Positions 46,859 through 54,327 of a stretch of 64,000 nt of DNA are shown one piece after another. Made by a program: the position numbers and the translations under genes. This DNA comes from Sphingomonas sp. 8AM. Lineage in GTDB: Bacteria > Pseudomonadota > Alphaproteobacteria > Sphingomonadales > Sphingomonadaceae. The stretch covers positions 1,253,789 to 1,317,788 of the forward strand of contig NZ_LR733844.1 of NCBI RefSeq assembly GCF_902506455.1, written 5' to 3'. The number at the start of each line of letters is the position of its first letter. The first letter of the stretch is position 1. The notes under the pieces were generated by a model. The model was not told the origin of the DNA, did not search any database, and saw only the letters and a list, made by a program, of their open reading frames with translations.

Positions 46859-48072
46859 AGCGCGCGCTCCTGATCCTCGCGCTGGCGACACCGCTGCCGG
46901 TGCTAGCGCAGGATCTGCCGCCCGTGGCCGAGGTGCGCGCCGCGCTGGAGGCCTATCCGGCGGTGATCGCCGCCGATGCGCGCGTCGACGCCGCGCGCGG
47001 GGCGGGCGACGCGCTGCGCGCCGGGCCGCACGAGGTGACCCTGCAGGGTACGCTCTCCAACCGCCGGGTGGACATGGAGCGCCGCGACTATCGGGAATAT
47101 GACGTAACGCTCAGCCGTGCGGTGCGCCTGCCCGGCAAGGCGTCGCTCGATCGCCGGGCAGGCGCGCTCGGCGTCGAGGTGGCGATCAATCGCGCCGAGG
47201 ACGCGCGACATCAGGCGGCGCTCGCGCTGGTCGAGCTGTGGTATCGCTGGCTCGGCGCGAGTGCTCGGCATCGCAATGCGGTGGCGACGCAGGCCAACCT
47301 CCAACAGGCCGCGCGGGCGATCGACCGCCGCGTGGCGCTCCGCGACGCCGCGGTGCTCGATGCGGATCAGGCCGCCGCGGCGGTCGCCTCGGCGGCGCTG
47401 CGGGTCGGCGAGGCCGCCGCCACGCGCGACCGCGCGCGCGCCGAGCTGGCGGCGACCTTCCCCGAACTCGCGCTACCGGGCGACGCGCCCGAGATCGCGG
47501 TGGGTGAGGGGTATGAAACCGCGCTGGCATCGCTCGCCGCGGATGCAGTGACCAAAAGCCACGACATCACCGCCGCCGATCGCACGGCAGACCGTGAAGC
47601 CGCGCTCGCCCGCCGTTCGACGCTCGACCGCCGCCCCGACCCGACGCTCGGGCTGCGCAGTTTCCAGGAGCGTGGCGGGCAGGAAAAGGGCGTCGGCGTG
47701 TTCCTGTCGATGCCGTTTGGTGGGGGATATCGGCGCGGCCTGGCGGAGGAAGCGGCGGGCACCGCCCGTGCCGCGACGTTCGAGGCGGCGCACGTGCGCC
47801 GCGAGGTGGCGGCGCATTCCGCGGGCGATCTCGCCGAGACCCGCGCGCGCCTCGCCGCGTGGCGCGCGGCCCGCGCTGCGGTTGCCCGCGCGGATGCTGC
47901 GGCGGCGAAGACGGCGCGCGGACAGGATGTCGGGGTCCTCGACCTCGCGGATCGTCTCTACGCCGACCGCCTCGCCTATGAAGCGCGCGCCGCGGAGATC
48001 GACGCGCGCACCGCCGCCGCGCTGGCAGTGACGAAGATGCGTATCGATGCACATGCCCTGTGGATCGAGTAG
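46855..48072 (+). CDS. TolC-family outer-membrane channel (CzcC/CusC-like)
   Basis: A 405-residue exported protein with a signal peptide cleaved at VLAQ (about 19). Two homologous helical halves are rich in Ala and Arg, and family features include PVAEVRAALEAYPAVIAADARVDAARG and RRPDPTLGLRSFQERGGQEKGVGVFLSMPFGGG. It would be the outer-membrane duct of the RND pump. Unusually it follows the pump, and no fusion-protein gene comes next; a 25-bp tandem duplication and a converging SDR gene follow instead. Confidence 0.88.
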   Translation: MKRALLILALATPLPVLAQDLPPVAEVRAALEAYPAVIAADARVDAARGAGDALRAGPHEVTLQGTLSNRRVDMERRDYREYDVTLSRAVRLPGKASLDRRAGALGVEVAINRAEDARHQAALALVELWYRWLGASARHRNAVATQANLQQAARAIDRRVALRDAAVLDADQAAAAVASAALRVGEAAATRDRARAELAATFPELALPGDAPEIAVGEGYETALASLAADAVTKSHDITAADRTADREAALARRSTLDRRPDPTLGLRSFQERGGQEKGVGVFLSMPFGGGYRRGLAEEAAGTARAATFEAAHVRREVAAHSAGDLAETRARLAAWRAARAAVARADAAAAKTARGQDVGVLDLADRLYADRLAYEARAAEIDARTAAALAVTKMRIDAHALWIE

Positions 48073-48097
48073 CGCGCCGTCATGGGCCTTGAGGTTG

Positions 48098-48147
48098 CCT
48101 TGCCCTAGCCGGCGATCGTGGGCCTTGCCCTAGCCGGCGATCGTGGC
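48098..48147. repeat. 25-bp tandem duplication at the TolC/SDR junction
   Basis: Two adjacent 25-bp copies (48098-48122 and 48123-48147) differ only in their last base. The second copy contains the stop codon and last codons of the SDR gene on the minus strand; the first is an extra copy in the gap after the TolC-like gene. It looks like a replication or recombination scar. Confidence 0.85.
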
Positions 48148-48933
48148 GACCGACCCGGAGTCGACGCGGAGGCCAGCGCCGTTGATAAAGCTCGCCCGCT
48201 CCGAACACAGGAACGCGACCGCGGCGGCGACCTCCTCGGCACGGCCGCGTCGTTTCAGCACCATGCCGCGCCGTTCTTCGTCAAGGAAGCTGTCGATCGC
48301 CGCGTCGAAGCTCTCACCGCGTTCCCCGGCACGCTTGCGCATCATCTTGTCGGTCATCGGCGTCGCGATAAAGGCGGGTGAGACGGTATTCACCAAAACA
48401 TTGTCGCCACCATAGGCCTTGGACAGCCCCTTCGCGAGGCTGAGGATGCCCGCCTTCGACGCGCAATAGGCGAGTTCGTCGACATAGGGCTGAACCGCGT
48501 CCTCCGACGCGAACAGCACGATCCGGCCCCAGCCGCCGCGGCGCATCGCGGGGATCGCCTCGCGGCACATCCGGACGGCACCCATCAGGTTGATGTCGAG
48601 CGTCTGCTGCCAGCCGGCATCGTCGACGTCGAGGAAATCGCCGGTAGCGCCGGTGACGCCGGCCGCGTTGACGTAGATGTGAGGATCGCCAAGACTTTCG
48701 CGCACCTCCGCCCACAACGCCTGGACATCGTCCGCCTTCGTCACGTCGCCGGTGACGGCGATCACATCGCCGAGGCCGGAGAGTTCGGCGCGCGTCTCCT
48801 CCAGATCACCTCCCGGCTGGTCGGTGATGGCGACGCGCGCGCCAGCCTCAAGCAGCAGCCGGGCGGTTTCCTTGCCCATCCCCGAGTCTGCGCCGCTCAC
48901 CAGGGCGATGCGGTCTCTGATACCCAGATCCAT
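48130..48933 (-). CDS. SDR-family oxidoreductase
   Basis: A 267-residue classical short-chain dehydrogenase. The cofactor motif SGADSGMGKETAR is at 13-25, VNAAGVTG at about 90, the catalytic Ser in LFASED, and Tyr/Lys in YCASKAG near residue 158. The C-terminus RVDSGSVATIAG is typical. I chose ATG 48933 with GAGGG upstream; the longer reading upstream has no family features. It converges on the efflux operon and is divergent from the glycosyltransferase operon. The substrate is unknown. Confidence 0.9.
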   Translation of the reverse strand: MDLGIRDRIALVSGADSGMGKETARLLLEAGARVAITDQPGGDLEETRAELSGLGDVIAVTGDVTKADDVQALWAEVRESLGDPHIYVNAAGVTGATGDFLDVDDAGWQQTLDINLMGAVRMCREAIPAMRRGGWGRIVLFASEDAVQPYVDELAYCASKAGILSLAKGLSKAYGGDNVLVNTVSPAFIATPMTDKMMRKRAGERGESFDAAIDSFLDEERRGMVLKRRGRAEEVAAAVAFLCSERASFINGAGLRVDSGSVATIAG

Positions 48934-49108
48934 GATAATCCCTCGTCTGTTCCGGGCGTCGAACGCACGACACGATAAACCGGCCGGCCAGCCGCAGGCA
49001 ATTATCCAGGTGAAGTCGAAGCCGCTCCCGTCATCCCGGTTGATCGCTATCAATGGCGCAGATTTCCAAGCTCGGTTAGACACCTGTCATGAAGGTCGAA
49101 GGTCGCCA

Positions 49109-50131
49109 TTGACGAAGACGCCGTCCGCCCGCCGGATCAGCATCGCCATTTGCGTGCCCGCCCGCAACGAGGCGGAGACGTTGCCAGCGCTCTTCACGGC
49201 GCTGGAGCGGCTCGATCGGGGCGGCACGGCGCCGGTCCTGTGTCTTCATCTCGACAGCTGCGACGACCGTAGCGCGTCTGTCGCGCATGATTATGCCGCC
49301 CACGCATCGTTCCCCGTCCGGGTCGAACACGCGCACCAGTCGGCGCCCAACGCGGGTCACGCACGCCATCGCGCGATGCTGCTGGGCGAACGGGCGCTCG
49401 AGGGCGCCGGGGTGCTGCTGACCACCGATGCCGACAGCAGACCCGATCGCCATTGGTTGCAGGCGATGATCGCCGCGCTCGACACGGCCGATGTCGTGGC
49501 GGGCAGGGTGGTACGGACGGTCACCCAGCCCCATCCGGCGCAGGATCGCCTCGAGCGTTACTATGAGGCGCTTCATGCCCGTCGCCGGGTGCTCGATCCG
49601 GTGGTGTGGGAGGCGTCGGCGACCCACCATCAGACCAGCGGCGCCAATCTGGGGATCGGGGTGCACCATTATCGCGGGCTGGGCGGATTTCGGCCGGTTG
49701 CCGTCGGCGAGGATGCGCAGCTCGTCGATGACGCGGCGCGCGCCGGGCTGCGCGTCCGGCGCGACGCCGCCAGCGTGGTCGCCACCTCGGATCGGCGAAC
49801 GGGGCGGGTGCTGCACGGTTTCGCGCACGGGCTGCGGGCGCTCGATGGCGACGGTGACGCGGTCGAGGTCGCGCATCCCGACGACGCGACATGGCAGTAT
49901 CGCGGACATGCATCGGCGCGGCGGGCTTACGATGATGGCGAGATGGCGATCCTCGCCGATGCGATCGGGCTCACCACGGATCATCTCGTCGGCGTGATGC
50001 GGGACAGCCCGAACGCCGAAGCCTTCGCGATGCGCGTCGTGCCCGTCCCGCCCGGCGGGATGCGCCGGGTGACCCTGCCGGTGGCCGAGGCGGCGCTGGC
50101 GAAACTCGCCGTCGGGCGGTACGCGGCGTGA
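49109..50131 (+). CDS. glycosyltransferase family 2 protein
   Basis: A GT-A fold transferase of about 340 residues. ISIAICVPARNEAETLPALF opens the nucleotide-sugar domain, LLTTDADSRPDRHWL carries the DxD metal site, and SGANLGIGVHHYRGLGGF with GEDAQLVDDA supplies the acceptor/catalytic region. There are no membrane helices. The start is probably TTG 49109, with GAAGG 7 bases upstream; there is no ATG before the conserved core. It is first in a four-gene operon, overlapping the next gene as GTGA. Donor sugar and acceptor are unknown. Confidence 0.86.
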   Translation: MTKTPSARRISIAICVPARNEAETLPALFTALERLDRGGTAPVLCLHLDSCDDRSASVAHDYAAHASFPVRVEHAHQSAPNAGHARHRAMLLGERALEGAGVLLTTDADSRPDRHWLQAMIAALDTADVVAGRVVRTVTQPHPAQDRLERYYEALHARRRVLDPVVWEASATHHQTSGANLGIGVHHYRGLGGFRPVAVGEDAQLVDDAARAGLRVRRDAASVVATSDRRTGRVLHGFAHGLRALDGDGDAVEVAHPDDATWQYRGHASARRAYDDGEMAILADAIGLTTDHLVGVMRDSPNAEAFAMRVVPVPPGGMRRVTLPVAEAALAKLAVGRYAA

Positions 50132-51102
50132 CCGACCTGCGTCGCGCGATCGCGATCCGCTCGGCACTGCTGCCCGGCCTCGACGACCCTGCCGATCCGC
50201 GTGCGCTGCTCCAGCTGCTGCGCGTCCTTTATGCGACCGGCCGCGTCGACCTTCCGCTGGGGCGGCTCTTTGAAGGGCATGTCGACGCGGTGCAGATCGT
50301 GCGGCGGTACGGCACGCCGCGCCAGCGCGACGCGGTGGACGCAATCGTGGCCGCCGGCGGTGCGCTGGGTGTGTGGAACGCCGATCTTGCGGGCGAACCG
50401 CTGCGCCTTGCCGACGCTGGCCTCGACGGCGGCAAGAGTTTCGCCAGCGGTGCGGGGATCCTCTCGCACGCGCTGGTTTCCGTCGACGCGGCGGGCGAAC
50501 GCCAGTTGCTGTTGCTCGACCTCGCCCGCACGGCGCCGGTGATCGACCGCACCTTCTGGCGCGTGACCGGCATGCAGCGGTCGGAAACGCACGTCGTGCG
50601 CTGGCACGAGGCGCCGGTGAGCGACGACGACGTGATCGGTGCGTCCGGCGATTACGCGCGCGAACCGTGGTTCAGCGGCGGCGCATTGCGCTTCGCCGCC
50701 GTACAGGCGGGCGGCATCGCCGCGCTGCTCGATCATACGACGGCGCATCTGGTCGCGGCGGGCCGGGCGGACGATCCGCACCAGAAGGGTCGCCTCGCTG
50801 CGCTGTACCAGATGACCGAAGCGGCGGCGGGAGCGATCCGCACCGCGGCAGCGGGCTGGTTCGGCGAGCCGGCGGCGCGGTTGCCGCTGGTCGCCGCCGC
50901 GCGGGCGGCGGTCTATGCCGCCGGCGGTCAGGCGATCGAGCTCGCCGAACAGGCCGTGGGCGTGCAGTCACTGTTCGCGGACCACCCGCTGGCGGCGGTC
51001 ATCACCGATCTGTCGGTCTATCTGCGTCAACCTTCGCCCGATGCGCAGCGGATGCAGGTCGGGGCGGCCGTGGCCGCCGGAACCCTGACGGCAAGCCTGT
51101 GA
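50128..51102 (+). CDS. acyl-CoA-dehydrogenase-like protein
   Basis: A 324-residue protein with the acyl-CoA dehydrogenase layout: a helical N-domain, a central beta domain (GALGVWNADLAGEPL, around 85-100) and a C-terminal helical domain ending HPLAAVITDLSVYLRQPSPD, which replaces the usual PxxRxxRD...YEGT region. The C-terminal YEGTSEIQ segment with the classical catalytic Glu is missing. It may therefore be a flavoprotein with altered chemistry, or act on a carrier- or sugar-bound chain. Both neighbours overlap it by 4 bases (GTGA), so it is strictly coupled to them. Confidence 0.75.
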   Translation: MTDLRRAIAIRSALLPGLDDPADPRALLQLLRVLYATGRVDLPLGRLFEGHVDAVQIVRRYGTPRQRDAVDAIVAAGGALGVWNADLAGEPLRLADAGLDGGKSFASGAGILSHALVSVDAAGERQLLLLDLARTAPVIDRTFWRVTGMQRSETHVVRWHEAPVSDDDVIGASGDYAREPWFSGGALRFAAVQAGGIAALLDHTTAHLVAAGRADDPHQKGRLAALYQMTEAAAGAIRTAAAGWFGEPAARLPLVAAARAAVYAAGGQAIELAEQAVGVQSLFADHPLAAVITDLSVYLRQPSPDAQRMQVGAAVAAGTLTASL

Positions 51103-51752
51103 GAGGGCGGTCGGGGACGCCGCGGCGGCTGCTGGTGATCGCACCGCATCCGGACGACGAGACGATCGGGGCCCATACGCTGATCACGCGGATGCGACGA
51201 CGTGGCGTGGCCGTGCACGTGGTCGTCGTCACCGACGGCGCGGCCTCACATCCCTGCAGCGCCAGATGGCCGCGCCGACGGCTGGTCGCGGAGCGGCGGC
51301 GCGAAAGCCGGCGGGTGTTGCGACAGATCGGCGTGACAGCAGACGCGGTGACGTTCCTCGCGCTTCCGGATGGCCGGCTCCACACGCAAGCAGGGGCCGC
51401 GCGTCGCGGCCTGGCGCGCCAGATCGTCCGCCGCGGCGCGACGCTCGTGGTGGCGCCATCCCGCCGCGACGACCATCCCGACCATCGCACCGTCGCCGCG
51501 TGCGTGGCGGCGCTGACGCGGCCGGGCCCGCGCACGCTGGCCTATCCGGTCTGGCCGGCGGGGCAGACGGTGACGGGCGGCGTGGCGCTGTTCCTGACCA
51601 CGCAGGAACGATTGGCCAAGCGCCGGGCCGTGCGCAGCTATCGCACGCAGACCGGGCGCATCGCCGACGATCCTCATGGCTTCACCATGACGCGCCGGCA
51701 GATCGCCTCCTTCACGGGCGCGCAGGAGGTGTTCGTGGAGCGGCGCCGATGA
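51099..51752 (+). CDS. PIG-L/LmbE-family zinc deacetylase
   Basis: A 217-residue N-acetylglucosaminyl-type de-N-acetylase. The zinc motif APHPDDE is at 15-21, and HPDHRTVAA near residue 128 supplies the third ligand. Family members remove acetyl groups from GlcNAc-linked molecules, as in mycothiol, bacillithiol and GPI synthesis. It starts at GTG overlapping the upstream stop, and its own stop overlaps the methyltransferase ATG. With a glycosyltransferase in the same operon, its substrate is probably an N-acetyl amino sugar conjugate. Confidence 0.88.
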   Translation: MRGRSGTPRRLLVIAPHPDDETIGAHTLITRMRRRGVAVHVVVVTDGAASHPCSARWPRRRLVAERRRESRRVLRQIGVTADAVTFLALPDGRLHTQAGAARRGLARQIVRRGATLVVAPSRRDDHPDHRTVAACVAALTRPGPRTLAYPVWPAGQTVTGGVALFLTTQERLAKRRAVRSYRTQTGRIADDPHGFTMTRRQIASFTGAQEVFVERRR

Positions 51753-52447
51753 GACCGATCACGCTGGACGGCTTCGACGCCAAATTCGCCGGCAACGACG
51801 ACCCGTGGGCGACGTTCACCGACCGCAACGAGGCGCTGAAGCGCCGCGCCATCCTGCACGCGCTGGGGAGTGGGGTGAAAGGTCGCGTTCTCGAGCTGGC
51901 CGCCGGCAACGGCTCGAACAGCGTCGACATCGCGCCGCGCGCCCTGCGCCTCGACGCGACCGAAGCGACGTCGAGCGGTACGGCGCTGGTGGCGAAGGCG
52001 CTGGCGGGCAGGCCGCGGGCGCGGGCGACCCGGCTGGCCGTCCCCGCCCGGCTGCCGCGCACGTGCTACGACGTCATCGTGGTGGCCGAGGTCATCTACT
52101 ACCTGACCGCGCGCAACATGGCGCAGACCGCGCGCGACGTCGCCGCAGCGTTGCGTCGCGGCGGAACGCTGGTGCTGGCGCATCATCATGTCGACTATCC
52201 CGATTTCGCGCAGCATGCCGCGCACCTGCAGCGCGCCTTCCTGACCGCAACAAGGCGTCGCTGGCAGGTCCGGGTGCTGCGAAGGACGGGTCGCTGGACC
52301 GTGTTTGCGTGCCGGCTGCTGGGGGCGCAGGAACCGGCAGCGACACCGGTCAGCGAAGCCTGGCGACCGGATGTTTCCCGACGTCCCGCCAAAGCCATTG
52401 GAGAGCGGTACAGCTTTGTCGTATCACGCGCTATCCTGCGACGCTGA
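51749..52447 (+). CDS. class I SAM-dependent methyltransferase (NodS-like)
   Basis: A 232-residue Rossmann methyltransferase. An N-terminal FAGNDDPWATFTDRNEALKR segment is followed by motif I VLELAAGNGSN at about 50-60, the acidic LDATEA loop, and VVVAEVIYYL as motif IV. The layout resembles NodS, which N-methylates the deacetylated glucosamine of Nod factors. Coupled directly to a deacetylase, it may methylate the amine freed by that enzyme, but this is inference. It is the last gene of the four-gene operon. Confidence 0.84.
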   Translation: MRPITLDGFDAKFAGNDDPWATFTDRNEALKRRAILHALGSGVKGRVLELAAGNGSNSVDIAPRALRLDATEATSSGTALVAKALAGRPRARATRLAVPARLPRTCYDVIVVAEVIYYLTARNMAQTARDVAAALRRGGTLVLAHHHVDYPDFAQHAAHLQRAFLTATRRRWQVRVLRRTGRWTVFACRLLGAQEPAATPVSEAWRPDVSRRPAKAIGERYSFVVSRAILRR

Positions 52448-52486
52448 TCGAGCCGGAGGGGGCGGCATCACCATGGTCTCGGACCT

Positions 52487-53575
52487 TTGAAGCATCCAGG
52501 GCCGGCAGGAAGGGCGCTGCCACCGGGCCGACTGGCCGCACGCGCCGCCGTGCTGGCGGCGCGACCGCGCTTCTACCGGGCCGGGCGGCTGTCGCCGCTG
52601 ACGACGCTCGCGATCCGGGGCGTCGCGGTGCTGCTGCTCGTCGGCATCGCCCTCGGCGGTCACTGGATCGAGCGTAGCGGCCTGCGCGACAACACCGACG
52701 GTGCGGTCAGCTTCCTCGATATCGTGTATTTCACCGTCATCACGGTGACGACGGTCGGCTATGGCGACATTGTGCCGGTAAGCGATGCGGCGCGCATGTT
52801 CGACACGTTCGTCGTCACGCCGATCCGGATCTTCGTCTTCCTGATATTTCTTGGAAGCGCCTATAGCTTCATGCTGAGACAGGGTTGGGAACGGTGGCGT
52901 ATGGGTTTCATCAGACGCGAACTGAAGGATCATGTCATCGTCTGCGGCTACGGCCGCTCCGGCTCCGCGGCGGTCAGCGAGCTGCTCGAGCGTGACCATC
53001 CGGCCGAGCGCATCGTCGTGGTCGACACGAACGCCGATCGGCTGCGGCTTGCCGAGGAACTCGGCGTGGCGACCGTCGAGGGGGACGCCACGCACAACAA
53101 GGTGCTGGAGATCGCGAGGGTCGAGACGGCCCGGACGGTGATCGTCTGCCCGGGGCGCGATGATACCGCGGTGCTGATCATCCTGACCTGTCGCAGGCTG
53201 TCGCCGCAGGCGGCGGTCGCCGTCTCGATCGCGGCGATCGAGAACGAGCTGCTCGCCCGTGATGCGGGCGCCAGCATCATCGTCAATCCGGTCAGCTTTG
53301 GGGGGCAGTTGCTGGCGCAATGCACGGCGGGCCCGCATGTGGCCGATTATGTCGCGGACCTTGTCACGCGCAACGGCAAGATCGAGCTGCGCGAACGCGC
53401 AGTACGGGCCGACGAAGTCGGAAGCGCCGCCCGCGAGGTGACCTCCGGCCAGATCGTGCGCCTCTACCGCGGCGACCGCGCGATCAGCATCGACGAGCCT
53501 GACGCGCAGCACCTGCAGGCGGGCGATCTGGTGATCGAGCTGGTCGAGCCGCGGCGCCGATCGTCCACTCCCTGA
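52487..53575 (+). CDS. potassium channel with TrkA-N (RCK) domain
   Basis: A protein of about 362 residues. A helix at about 42-58, a pore loop with the selectivity filter TTVGYGD (88-94) and a second helix form a two-TM K+ channel. HVIVCGYGRSGSAAVSELL at about 143-161 opens a TrkA-N nucleotide-binding domain, and the C-terminal GQIVRLYRGDRAI with LQAGDLVIELVE is TrkA-C-like. The TTG at 52487 is a weak start; GTG near 52550 is an alternative. It is probably a ligand-gated K+ channel and shares the window with the incomplete kdp locus. Confidence 0.86.
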   Translation: MKHPGPAGRALPPGRLAARAAVLAARPRFYRAGRLSPLTTLAIRGVAVLLLVGIALGGHWIERSGLRDNTDGAVSFLDIVYFTVITVTTVGYGDIVPVSDAARMFDTFVVTPIRIFVFLIFLGSAYSFMLRQGWERWRMGFIRRELKDHVIVCGYGRSGSAAVSELLERDHPAERIVVVDTNADRLRLAEELGVATVEGDATHNKVLEIARVETARTVIVCPGRDDTAVLIILTCRRLSPQAAVAVSIAAIENELLARDAGASIIVNPVSFGGQLLAQCTAGPHVADYVADLVTRNGKIELRERAVRADEVGSAAREVTSGQIVRLYRGDRAISIDEPDAQHLQAGDLVIELVEPRRRSSTP

Positions 53576-53657
53576 GAAAAGCCAGCTATCACAATTCGTT
53601 CTGTTGCAGTCGGCAGGTGTTGGTGCAAACGTGGGTGCCCAGGAACTCGAGGCCTTT

Positions 53658-54176
53658 ATGCGGATGACCGGTAGCAAGATCGTGGCGGCGTTCCTCATTT
53701 CACAATGCGCCGGTGCCGTGATGCCCGTTCCCGCGCTGGCCCAGTCGGACGTGGCGAACCGTTCGGAGGCGGCGACGGATTTTGCCAGTAGCGCCGCGGT
53801 TCGTAAGCAGGCGGCGGCCTTGCTCGCCGAGATGAAGCCGGACCAGGGGTTCGCCTGGCGTCCGCTGCTGAAGGAAGGGTCGCACGTCGCGGCGATCGAG
53901 GTCTGGAAGAAGCCGGGCCGCCCGGCGGTCCATCCGGCCGAGGCCGAATATGCCATCGTTCTGGAGGGCGCCGGGACGCTTCTCTCCGGGGGCACGCTGG
54001 TGACGCCGGTCACGCGCAAGGAAGGACTTGTCGAAGGCGACCGGATCGAGGGTGGCACATCACGATCGCTTCGGACCGGTGACGTGCTGCTCGTTCCGGC
54101 CGGCGTGCCACATTGGTTCGGGATCACGGGCGACCGGCTCGTGTTGCTCGGCATCAAGCTGCCATCCGGCAAGTAG
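53658..54176 (+). CDS. exported cupin-domain protein
   Basis: A 172-residue protein with a signal peptide (MTGSKIVAAFLISQCAGAVM through ALAQS) and a single cupin barrel: HVAAIEVWKKPGRPAVHPAEAEYAIVLEG carries His/Glu ligands and VLLVPAGVPHWFGITGDRLVL the second motif. ATG 53658 has GAGG upstream; an in-frame start at 53604 would mask the signal peptide. It stands alone between the K+ channel and a converging siderophore receptor. The function is unknown. Confidence 0.8.
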   Translation: MRMTGSKIVAAFLISQCAGAVMPVPALAQSDVANRSEAATDFASSAAVRKQAAALLAEMKPDQGFAWRPLLKEGSHVAAIEVWKKPGRPAVHPAEAEYAIVLEGAGTLLSGGTLVTPVTRKEGLVEGDRIEGGTSRSLRTGDVLLVPAGVPHWFGITGDRLVLLGIKLPSGK

Positions 54177-54327
54177 CGCGGCGCCGATCCCCGGCCGCCG
54201 CATCGGCGCGCCCGTCGAGGACGAAGCCGGCGGTGGTGCGACCTTTCCCGGCTTCGGATCGGGGTTGCCGATCGCCTTGGCCGGGGATCGGCAAGCGATC
54301 GCTTCACGCCGCCGCTGGCGCGTCCGG

